Shown here: piece after piece, positions 47,128 to 58,506 of the stretch | Layout of the letters: every line of letters begins with the position of its first letter | Position numbering within the stretch: the first letter of the stretch is position 1 | From: Ctena decussata | Taxonomy: Eukaryota; Mollusca; Bivalvia; Lucinida; Lucinidae | DNA: 64,000 nucleotides | Assembly: GCA_963989385.1 (NCBI GenBank) | Contig: OZ022499.1 | Span: 55,040,197-55,104,196 of the forward strand | Direction of reading: 5' to 3' | Notes under the pieces: model-generated | The model's database searches: none | The model's input: the letters and a program-made list of their open reading frames with translations, nothing else | What the model was told of the DNA's origin: nothing | Program-made: the position numbers and the translations under genes

Positions 47128-47455
47128 TTCACAGGGTATAATCGATTCCGCTAATTTTCGCTTCCTGCCGAGACTTCTGTACATGACAAATGGCTTCCTG
47201 CCGAGACTGTCCGCGTGGCTCTGCTTCCTGCCGAGGCAAATGGCTTCCTGCAGAGACTGTCCGCGTGATTCTGCTTCCTGCCGAGGCTCTCGGCAGGAAG
47301 CAGACTCACGCGGACAGTCTCGGCAGGAAGCCATTTATCGGGGACAGTAATCTCTGCAGGAAGCAAGAGTTCGCGGACAGTCTCGGCGGAAGCCAAATAT
47401 GACGGACAGTCTCTGCAGGAAGCGAAAATTGGCGGAATCGATTATACCCTGTGAA
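47128..47455. repeat. 328 bp palindrome built of cttcctgccgagactgtcc units
   Basis: Outer ends ttcacagggtataatcgatt and the exact inverse. Inside, about five direct copies of cttcctgcc/cagagactgtccgcg run to the centre (~47287) and then appear inverted. A giant hairpin with repeated arms. Confidence 0.88.
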
Positions 47456-47671
47456 GTTAACTGACAAGAAGTCATAAAAGTTGCATGTCGTCTTTTTACA
47501 GAGGTGTACCCATTTACGAATAGGACTATCTTGGGGGAGAGATTTAGAAAAAAAAATCTATTGTGATTTTCATCTGAATCCCTTTTATATGAAGTGCATG
47601 TGTCCATGCAAAATGTATCTGTGTGATTAATTTGTAAAAGTAATACAAGAATTAAACAAAACGGTATTAGG

Positions 47672-50600
47672 AAAACCAGAGGACCAATGGTCCTGTAGCT
47701 CACCTGACACTTGGTCCTGGTATATATTTTCATGCTTTTATACATGTATATAGCTCCAGGGCAGGGGCCCCCTCCCTTGGGGATTAATGTTGAGTCCCAA
47801 TTCTATATACCAAGCCACAAGGTCACTGGGCCTTTGTTTCTGTACAAAGATTTCTGAAGGGTTTTTATCATAAATGGGTGTGGCGGCCACCATGTTCATA
47901 CGACCATGACCATCTGAACAAACTTTGATTCCTTTGACCCAGTATTAAAGCTCCATATGAAATACAGTAATCATTTGTATAAACTATGATGGGCCTGAGT
48001 GCCCAATGCTACATACAGGTACCAAGTTTCATGGTTATAGGCCTTTCGGTTCTCGAGAAAAAGACGTTTGAAGAGTTTTTACCATATATGGGCATGGTGG
48101 CCATCTTGGTCAAGTGACCAAGACCATCTGAACAAACTATGGTTCCTTTAAGCCGGTGAAGCTCCATATGAAATATGGCTTCAATTGACCCTAGTGGCCT
48201 CTGAGAAGATGTTTGAAAATGTTGACGGGTGACAGAATCTCAATGACCTTGTACAAAAGTCAAAGAATGACCTTGACCTTTAACGACAAAATATCTTCAT
48301 CTGGTCATTTAGTCAACCATATATACCAAATTTTGCACCTTAGACTTAAATAGTTTCTGAAAAATCCACTGTTTAAGCATTTTCCCATTTAAAAGACTAC
48401 ATAATGTACCAAAGTTGACAGTGTCATAAATTAGGTCAAGGTCAACGTATGATCATTTGCATAAACTATGATGGGCTTGAGTGCCCAAAGCTACATACCA
48501 AGTTTCAAGGTCATACACCTTTTGGTTCTGGAGAAGAAGATTTTGAAGGGTTTTTACCATATACGGGCATGGCGGCCATCTTGGTCAAGACCCTGAGAAC
48601 AAACTTTTATTCCCTGATCACACTTAGACTCCATATGAAATTTTGCTTCAATCAGACCAGTGGTTTCAGAGGAGAAGATGTTTTGAAAATCTTGATGACG
48701 GACAGACCGACAAAATGACCTTGACCTTAAGTGACATAATATCTTCATCTGGTCATTTAGTTGACCATATATACCATGTATTGTACCTTAGACTTAAATA
48801 GTTTCTGAGAAATCCACTGTATAAGCGTTTTCCCATATAAAAGCCTAACGTACCAAAGTTGACCATGTCGTAAATTAATTCAAGGTCAAGGCATGGTCAT
48901 GATTTGTATAAACTATGATGGGCCAGCATGCCCGATGCTACATACCAAGTTTCAAGGTCAAAGGCCATTTGGTTCTAGAGAAGAAGATTTTTGAAGGGTT
49001 TTTACCATATATGGGCATGGTGGCCATCTTGGTCATGTAGCCCAGCCCACTGGTATAAACTTTAGTTCCCCTATCCCACTGAGACACCATATGAAATTTG
49101 GCTTCAATCTCCCCAGTGGTTTCAGATGATGTTTGAAAATCTTGATGACGGACGGACCGACAAAATGACTTTGACCTTCAGTGACATAATATCTTCCTCT
49201 GGTCATTTAGTTGACCATATATACCACATATTGTACCTTAGACTTAAATAGTTTCTGAGAAATCCACTAAATAAGCGTTTTCCCATATAAAAGCCTAACA
49301 TACCAAAGTTGACCATGTCGTAAATTAGGTCAAGGTCAACGCAAGGTCATCATTTGTATAAACTATGATGGGCCCGAATGCCCAAAGCTACATACCAAGT
49401 TTCAAGGTCATAGGCCTTTTAGTTCTGGAGAAGAAGATTTTTGAAAGTTTTTTTACCATATATGGGCATGACTGCCATCCTGGTCATGTGACCCAGACCC
49501 CGGGTACAAACTTTCGTTCCCCCATCCCACTGAGACTCCATCTGAAATTTGGCTTCAATCGGCCCAGTGGTTTCAGAGGAGAAGATGTTTGAAAATTGTG
49601 ACGACGGATGGTCCGACGGAATGACCTTGACCTTTAGTGACATATATCTTCATCTGGTCCTTTAGTCGACCATGTATACCAAGTATTGTTCCTTAAACTT
49701 AAATAGTTTCTGAGAAATCCACTGTTTAAGCTTTTTTCCCATACAAAAGCCTGACGTACCAAAGTTGACCATGCCGTAAATTAGATCAAAGTCAACGCAA
49801 GGTCATCATTTGGATATACTATGTTGGGCCCACATGCCCGATGCTACATACCAAGTTTCAAGGTCATAGGTCTTTTGGTTCCGGAGAAGAAGATTTTTGA
49901 AGGATTTTTACCATATATGGGCATGGCGACCATCTTGGTCATGTGACCCAGACCTTGGGTATAAAATTTCGTTCCCCTATCCCACTGAGACTCTCATGGA
50001 CGGACGCTCGGCGCCCCGTTACTGCGGCTATGGAAACGTTCGGCTGAGGTGCGGGGGTAACGTCGATATGAGAATTGAAATATGCCACTGAGACTCCATA
50101 TGAAATTTGGCTTCAATCGGCCCAGTGGTTTCAGAGGAGAAGATGTTCGAAAATCTTGACAACGATGGTCTGACGGAATGGCCTTGACCTGTAGTGATAT
50201 AATATCTTCATCTGGTCATTTAGTCGACCATGTATACCAAGTGTTGTACCTTAGACTTAAATATTTTCTGAGAAATCCACTGTTTAAGCATTTTCCCATA
50301 TAAAAGCCTAACGTACCAAAGGTGACCATGCCGTAAATTAGGTCAAAGTCAACGCAAGGTCCTGATTTGCATAAACTATAATGGGCCCGCATGCCCAAAG
50401 CTACATACCAAGTTTCTAGGTCATAGGCCTTTTGGTTCTTGAGAAGAAGATTTTTGAAGGGTTTTTACCATATATGGGTATGGCGGCCATCTTGGTCATG
50501 TGACCCAGACCCTGGGTATAAACTTTCGTTCCCCCCATCCCACTGAGACTCCATATGCAATTTGGCTTCAATCCACCCAGTGGTTTCAGAGGAGAAGATG

Positions 50601-51154
50601 TTTGAAAATCTTGACGACGGATGGTCCAACGGAATGACCTTGACCTTTAGTGACATAATATCTTCATCTGGTCATTTAGTCGACCATGTATACCAAGTAT
50701 TGTACCTTAGACTTAAATAGTTTCTGAGAAATCCACTGTTTAAGCGTTTTCCAATATAAAAGCCTAACGTACCAAAGTTGACCATGCCGTAAATCAGGTC
50801 TAAGGTCAACGTAAGGTCATAATTTGTACAAACTATGATGGGCCATCATTCCCGATGCTACATACCAAGTTTCAAGGTCATAGGCCTTTTGGTTCTGGAG
50901 AAGAAGATTTTTGAAGGGTTTTTACCATATATGGGCATGGCAGCCATCTTGGTCATGTGACCCAGACCCCGGGTATAAACTTTCGTTCCCCATCCCACTG
51001 AGACTCCATATGAAATTTGGCTTCAATCCGCCCAGTGGTTTCAGAGGAGAAGATGTTTGAAAATGTTGACGACGGACGGACGACGGACGGACGGACGACG
51101 GATGCCTGGTTATACTATAAGCTCACCTATGAGCCTAAAGGCTCAGGTGAGCTG
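47672..51154. mobile_element. Pearl/Helentron-like element with ~450 bp tandem core
   Basis: Starts aaaccagaggaccaatgg; ends with a gacggacgg tract, an agctcacc..ggtgagct hairpin and CTGA. Core units recur at 48087, 48556, 49006, 49457, 49907, 50467 and 50927 (atatgggcatgg). One unit carries a ~90 bp insertion at 49994-50083. Confidence 0.75.
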
Positions 51155-53097
51155 AAAATATGGAACGCTTCACGAATTTGCGTGTCATCCTTGCGTCAGG
51201 GGCCATCATAATCTTCTCTGTATCGTTCCAATTTTAATATATGTACAGCCGAAGCATGTACACAATTATAAGGGAAACGAATGTATAAAATAGGCATTCA
51301 TTTGACAAAGTATGCTGTATGTACTAAACAATTTGCATATATCCACACCATGCATGTTTGCAGTATCTTTTATCACCCTCATCGATAGAAAATGTAACAG
51401 TTACAGTTTGCATCAATGGAATATACTAAAGCTATTGTTTTAAAAGCGTAACGCCATAAAATGTAAAATGTTTGTTTCCATCTGGGAAAGTAGCGGGTGT
51501 ATGTACGTGTAACATATTCAGAGCGGACGAACGTTGAGCGTACGCAAACGAAGTACCGGACGCCTTCGAAAAGGTAAAAGCCCATACCATACCAAACGTA
51601 ATTAACACCGGCGATACCGGAGTAGTATACCACGGCGGGTAAGCGCGTAAAATGTAAACGTAAGGCATGTGCGAGGAGGAAGACGAAAATCAGACTGCGC
51701 AGATGCCAAGGCTGATCTGAGTCTTCACAATTTGCATGGACTATCTGTTAATCATGGGAAATGTATGAAGTGGTTTGGGATAATTCGATGGGACCAATAT
51801 TATGCTTGGTGAAATGTTTACCAGGGAGGGGTTAGTGGGTGGGGGCACATTTCTCTCATATGTTTGGAATCCTGAACTCTGTTTAAATTGGTCTCTCAAG
51901 AAATTTTGTTTTATATACAGTTGTTCTAACAAATTCCTAGCGGTCCAATCAAGGATTTTGATCAGATTGCATGAGCTAGTGTGGAGGATCACATGTTTTT
52001 TATTATTATTTATTTATTTTGATAAGCTGCACGGAAAAATGGTGATTCACTGACTGATTTTTTGTTTACTTCAAGGTTTATAATGAATTCTTTCCCTTCT
52101 AAATATTTTTCATTCATGTCGCTGTACCATTCTGATTGTAAGGAAACAGTAATGGCGCCACAAAAAATCATACATCGGGCTGACCTCTGTCATAAATGTT
52201 TGAATTGACGTTCTTGCCGTTTATGTGGGAGCAAGACTGTTCACTGACATGGTTCACCGACGTGAATTTTGGAGATAAGTCACCGAAAAAAATGAGGACA
52301 GTTTACTGACACATTTTAAGATCAAAAGTTACATATTTAGGCCTACTATTGCAGACAAAGGAGTATCTAAAAAGATTGTCTGAAATTTGTATCTTGTGAA
52401 GGGATGAAATTAGCATATATTTCATAGTCAATTACTGCCCGTCTAGGACTATATATGTATTATATGCATTTTTCAGAACCGACTATTGTATGCTTTTTAT
52501 CTCCCTTGCTTATGGGCATATTTCCTTTTATTTATATACATTTTATTTTCCTTTTCAAAGACACAGATTGATGATATAAAACAGTAGTAGGTGAATTTTT
52601 TACATGACATTGTATGACCGCCACACAGACTTTATCACCTGCTTTAACATGAATTCATATGTACATGGATGCTCTGCACTAAATTTCCTGGGTTGGTGGA
52701 AATATTCTCCTCCAATTGTCCATATCATCCGTAGTTAACTTTCCATAATGTTATTCATAATTAAATTGTACAATTACTAGTTAAAGGTAAATAGTCGTCA
52801 GAAAAAGTGTAGTGTCTCCATAAAAGCCAAGAATATTCGTATGTATATAGCACAAAAACGCAAACAAAAGCAGCAAACTGAAACTAAAATGATCAACAAC
52901 TTTTCACACAAGATATGAAATAGCATACAAAAATATTAAATCGTATAATATTTCCAAGCTCCGGTATCGTATGATCCAGATGTTCCATGTATATACCTGA
53001 TTGCGTTTACAAACTTAATCGAGTAGCCTATCCGACGGGTCATTCAGAGAAAGGCAGCTTAACATTGTTCCATGAAACTCCTTTCTAAGGAGCGTAG
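51155..53097. other. Intergenic, nothing coding recognised
   Basis: 51660-51730 contains a diverged piece of the palindromic MITE family (gcgcagatgcc..gctgatctgagtc). Otherwise AT-rich unique-looking DNA. Confidence 0.4.
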
Positions 53098-53190
53098 TGT
53101 CGCAATTGGTTAAGCGGGTGACTTTTAATGGCTAGGCGGAGTTGTCGTAGTCGGTGTGGATTCGAATCCTGGCCGCCCAATGGGTACTTC
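53098..53190 (+). mobile_element. tRNA-like SINE head
   Basis: TCGCAATTGGTTAAGCG (A-box like) and GTGGATTCGAATCCTGG (B box) lie about 60 bases apart. The acceptor stem does not close, so not a tRNA gene. Confidence 0.55.
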
Positions 53191-53529
53191 TTTATTTCTC
53201 ATTTATATGCTACAGATACTTACAGAGCCCTTTCATGCTCTTCTGGCGAAAGACTGGATTCACGAACCTGTGAAACCAATCACAGGTCTTCATAATTCAA
53301 TATTTCTTAGTCTGTTCCGATGAAATAATCCAGCTAGGTACTATAAATGCACAAGTTGCATTTAAAACAACGCATTTTCGAAACATTATGTTTTAAAATA
53401 GCTGAAATTAACCTGTTTCCGATTGAAAAAAATCCTGTTCTGAAACGATCTTTGATTTCAGATAAAGAAATGAACTCCTGGTCTCCATGGGCCAACTGTT
53501 TTTCATAAGTCACAGTGAACATACACATT

Positions 53530-53530
53530 A

Positions 53531-53583
<53 letters not shown>

Positions 53584-53600
53584 CTCTCTCTCTCTATACT
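53530..53600. repeat. (TCTA)n and (TC)n microsatellite
   Basis: About 14 TCTA-type units then TC units. On the minus strand it lies at the 3' side of the LINE fragment 53903-54718 and may be its tail. Confidence 0.9.
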
Positions 53601-53902
53601 GAAAATGATCATTTTGATCATTACCTCAGGTGTGGTGGGTGGCTAAATTTAGAATTTAGCTCAGGGAAAAACAAACTTTCTGGGTGGGCCATTAAAACTA
53701 TTCACAAGAAGCAGATCAGATGCATGCTAAAACACATGCCTCTGGATCGATAATCTAAATAAGGGCCTTAAACTCCTCAGCGGTTTTGGCAGAAACCGCC
53801 GAAGAGGGGAAACTATTCCACACTGGAAAAGTCCTGGGGAAAAACGAATTTTCAGGGCATCACTATACGCAAGGTATCTATTGTATTGGATGCCCTAGTC
53901 CT

Positions 53903-54718
53903 TCACGACTTTGGTGCTGGGGTGAAGTACTTATCCTTCTCAATGGACACTGTACCAGAATGAATCTTGTAAAAGAAGGTTAAGGAGGACTGCTCCCGGC
54001 GGGCCTCCAGGGATGGCCACTCAAGCTCGTCCAGCATATCGCCGACACTACTTGTGTTCCGCCATCGCCTGCAGGTCCACCTGGCAGCTGTTCGCTGCAC
54101 CTTCTCAACCTGCTGAGTCTGTGTTTTATGACAGGGATGCCAAATAGGTGCTGCATACTCTAGTTGAGGGCGAACCAATGTTTTGTATGCAGCTTCCTTA
54201 GTTTGCCGAGGTGCCAATGCCAAATTGCGCCGAAGAAATCCCTTTGTCGTAGTTGCCTTGCTTGATATTTCTGAAATATGTTTACCCCAATCCAAATTGT
54301 CTGTAATCGTTATACCGAGATACTTGGCGGACTGAACCTGTTCCAATCTTTGCTGATGGAGAGAGTAATTAAAGTGCATTTGCTTGGCAGGGAGGTGCCG
54401 AGTCATCCTCATAGAATGACATTTGGCAACATTAAATTTCATTTGCCAGTCGGTCTCCCATTGTGCGAGGCTGTTCAGGTCATCTTGCAAGACTTGGCAA
54501 TCCATGGGGGAGAAGATATTCCTATACAAAACACAATCACCAGCAAAAAGTCGAACAGATGACCTGATGTTGTCTGAAAGATCATTAATGAAAATAAGAA
54601 ACAGGACCGGTCCTAAGACCGATCCTTGAGGGACACCAGATAGAACCGGGACTGGATCTGAGGCTTGGCCATCTAAAACCACTTTTTGAGTTAAGAGTCG
54701 ATTAAAACTTTTACGCAG
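53903..54718 (-). pseudogene. LINE reverse transcriptase fragment with broken active site
   Basis: Minus-strand frame from FNRLLTQKVV through SGVPQGSVLGPVLFLIFIND to the C-terminus (RTAARWTCRRWRNTSS). Same CR1/Jockey-type group as 41337-44846 by motif. The catalytic FADD is FAGD, so the enzyme is dead although the frame is open for 260 codons. 5'-truncated; it stops ~155 bases before the CCDC32 start codon. Confidence 0.9.
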
Positions 54719-54873
54719 CTAAGTGCTAGTGTGGATATTATTTTATTTGCTTTCCCTTTACACACAGCTTACTCCACAAGGGAGTGCACCTCACATAGGC
54801 GGAAAATTCAACATGCAGAAGTAAGGTCAGGGGTATTACCTTTTACGCCCAATTATTGATCTGTGTCACAAGT

Positions 54874-55054
54874 ATGGCGGATTGGAGTACTGAAATAAAT
54901 TTCGATGAGTTTATTGACGATGACGGAGTAAATAAGGCTCAAAATGATCCATGGGCAGTTACATTAGATACAGTTCATATACCAAAACTCATTGACGTAC
55001 CAAAAGACCCCCTTAGTGAAAAGATTTCCTCAGAAAAATACTTGGAATCGCTTG
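54874..55054 (+). CDS. CCDC32: CCDC32 coding exon 1
   Basis: 60 codons + 1: MADWSTEINFDEFIDDDG, then LDTVHIPKLIDVPKDPLSE and EKYLESL. The frame reads a few codons into the intron before a stop at 55072. Confidence 0.88.
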
Positions 55055-56049
55055 GTAAAATTTTAATGTCATAACCGTTAGGGACCGGTAATCGTATATA
55101 TTTTTTTTCTTTTAAATTATATATGGTGTATAGCTAATATTGAAGGGTCATTAATCAGTTTGGCATTATCCTATTATTTCCCCAGCTATTCACATGTTTG
55201 ATCTATCATTTTTTGTTTAATGAGGCCACTGTCCCTTTGTATGAAACTGTATCAGGCATATTACTTCAAGTTCAATGTCTGTGTCATGTGTGCTTAGTGT
55301 GGAAGGTTTGATAAGTTTAACACCACCACAGATGTTCAGTGAGACTGTAGTCACCGGCCGGCCCCTGATAATTTTTTAGCTGGCTCAGGGCAGATTTGGT
55401 AGGGATCTCCTAAAGAAATTCCATACATGTGATGAAATCCCGATGACCATGTGGGAGATTTGGATTTCATTTCAGGGAGATTGAGTTCTCCATCAGGGAG
55501 ACTTTTTGACGGCAACTTTTTCACGTACTTTACTGTACTTTTTCTTATTTTAAAACAGAACATGAACTCTGTATAGTTTTTCTTACGTTTTCTTACGTAG
55601 TCGACGTCGGGGTAGGCTCTAGAACCTCTATTGACGCATTTGTATACTGTATCTTCTGTCTTGTCCTTTCACCGGGGATGTAGCACCAGGGTTCAAATTT
55701 ATGGGGATGCCCATACCAACAACTGTTCAATCTGCTCTTGAAGCTGTTCAGAGTGGGTGCCATTATAACATTTGTAGGTAATTCATTCCATGTATCAATA
55801 ATCCTGTTGCTAAAGTAGTTACCTCTTAGGTTCAATCTGAATCTTTTTTTGTAGATCTTCAAGGGATGTCCTCTTGTAGATGGGTATTCCGACATGGTGA
55901 ACATTTTGTTTTTATCTACCAAATCAATGTTATTCATTATTTTGTAAACCTGAACCATGTCGGCTCGCTCTCTCCTATATTCTAGTGTTGGTAATCCCAA
56001 AAGTTTAGTTTACTTTTGAGTTACTCCCCCAGCCCCCTCCCCCCCCCAG

Positions 56050-56105
<56 letters not shown>

Positions 56106-57238
56106 ACACAAAATAAAATCCCACCTCCTCTCTTTAATTATTATAATTATTCATTTATTATTATATTACTGTTATTTGTATCATTAGTTTGGTATCTGTC
56201 TGGCACAGAATCTAGCTTTTGCAAAAGAGTTTACTTGAGATTTCATACAGATTTGCCTCCCTTGAAAGTTCTATTTCAGTTTTATCTACTTATCTTCTTT
56301 CATAAACAAATAAATTTTGTTTAAATGCTCTCAGAGCTGTAAAAACTGATAAAAATGTATATAACAATGTTCAAATTCTGTTTTTGACACAAACTATACC
56401 CATGCACAAGACAGAAATATCAAAACCTTCATGCGTAACTTTTACACCATTAACGATCAAAGTTATCGGCCATATATAATAATCCAGATATCATTTGCCA
56501 TTCGGGGGAAAACGTACCTTACGGAGTGAGCGACAAGTGAAGACACCGATCAGCCTGCACCTCTGTGCAGCCTAAACAGAGTTTTGCATTTGTTGTCTAT
56601 GCGTTTAAGGGAATCTAAGCAGTGAAAACAACTCTCCGACTGTATTGCGCATGTTTATTTTGTGTAGTTGTGAACTTGTGAAACAGGGCTACCGGCTTCT
56701 TTTCACGTGACATATCTTCTCTTAACACATTTCGTCGGTAATTCTTACACTTACACGGGTCAGTGAGTTTATTACTGACCTGAATAATGGGATTAAATGT
56801 GTTTGTTTATGGCACGGTCAAAACAATATTTGATGCTGTGAATGCAGGTCAATACACACGTGGATATTTCCTTACTGGCAGGGGAAAAGGGCATGGCGTT
56901 GGAAAAGGGGAATCAGAAAAAAAATATGAAGGGAAAACTCAGCATCCTCAGCATCCGGGAGATTCTGAAGGCTTTCCGGGAGCGCGGGAGATGGACTTCA
57001 TTTCCGGGAGACTCCCGGATGATCCGGGAGACATCACATGTATGAAATTCATGGGACAAGTGCCACCCTGCTGCGTTTGCCCACAACACCCTGCTTGAAA
57101 GGTTAAAACTCAAATTACTAGGCTGTGTGCTCCACTTTTCCAGCTATTCAACGGATAATTAGTATTTGTAATGCACTGAAAAAACACTAAATTGTATCTT
57201 TATTCAGTGGCGGATTCAAGGGGGCCTGGTGCGCGTCC

Positions 57239-57284
<46 letters not shown>

Positions 57285-58475
57285 ACCTAAAATCGCCAAA
57301 GCAAAGTTTTTTATCCCCCGACCAAAAGGTTCGGGGGATATAGCGATGAGCCTGGCGTCCGTCTGTCCGTCCGTCCGTCCGTAAACACTTTCTTGTCCGC
57401 TCTATATCTTGAATACCCTTTGGAATATTTTCATGCTACTTCATAGTTATGTAGAACAGGTCATGACGATGTGTCGCGTACAAGAATGGTAACTCTTGCC
57501 AATGTACTTTTTGAATTATCTCCCCTTTGGTGATTTTTTGGCAGATTCGTGTCCGCTCTGTAACTTGAATACCCATTGGAATATTTTCATGATACTTCAC
57601 AGAAATGTAGAACAGGTCATGACGATGTGTCGCGAACAAGAATGACAACTCTTGCTTTCTTACTTTTTGAGTTATTTCCCCTTGATAGTTTTAGGTGTGA
57701 TTTTTTGGCAGATTCGTGTCCGCTCTATAACTAGAATACCCTTTGGAATATTCTCATGATACTTCACAGATATGTAGAACAGGTCATGACGGTGTGTCGC
57801 GAAAAAGAATGACAACTCTTGCTTTCTTACTTTTTGAGTTATTTCCCCTTGATCATTTTAGGTATGATTTCGTGTCCGCTCTATAACTTGAATACCTTTT
57901 GGAATATTTTCATGATACTTTACAGGTATGTAGAACAGGTCATGACGTTGTGTCGCAAACAAGAGTGACAACTCCTGCTTTCTCACTTTTTGAGTTATTT
58001 CCCCTTGATGGTTTTAGGTCTGATTTCGTGTCCGCTCTATAACTTGAATATCTTTTGGAATATTTTCATGATACTTCACAGATATGTAGAACAGGTCATG
58101 ATGATGTGTCGCGAATAAGAATGACAACTCTTGCTTTCTTACTTTTGGAGTTATTTCCCTTTGATGATTTTAGGTGTCAGCTCCATAGCTTGAATACCTT
58201 TTGAAATATTTTCGTGATACTTCACAGATATCCAGAACAGGTCATGACAATTTGTCTCATACATGAATGATAACTCTTGCTTTTAGACTCAGTGAATTAT
58301 TTCCCTTTGGTAGTTTGAGCTGCTGTTTGAGTCTCTGCTCCATAACCGTATAACCCAGGCCAGCTCCAGAATTTGAATAACCGTGTACCTTTTAGAATAT
58401 TGATGATCATGCTGTGATATCTTATCAGCATTCCTAACTCTCTCTTACCCCTCCACATTCCCGTGACCCCTCCCC

Positions 58476-58506
<31 letters not shown>

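Larger units (their letters stand above)
46875..47520. mobile_element. MITE (gtgaatgg/acac ends) carrying two further insertions
   Basis: The left end is aaggtgaatggatacacttt; the right end is gaggtgtacccattta. Inside lie a cccagcaagcacacaa MITE (46944-47053) and a palindromic element (47128-47455), so three elements are stacked. Confidence 0.6.

Noticed and set aside
47014..47402. Overlapping open frames rich in Arg/Glu/Ala repeats on both strands
   Set aside because: They are translations of the palindrome's tandem units, open on both strands by symmetry.
51802..52053. Possible exon at 51802-52053
   Set aside because: Open only 83 codons, no family resemblance, no flanking splice signals that join to CCDC32 or UNC79.
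56016..56324. Proline-rich open frame
   Set aside because: Produced by a poly-C homopolymer and CA repeat.
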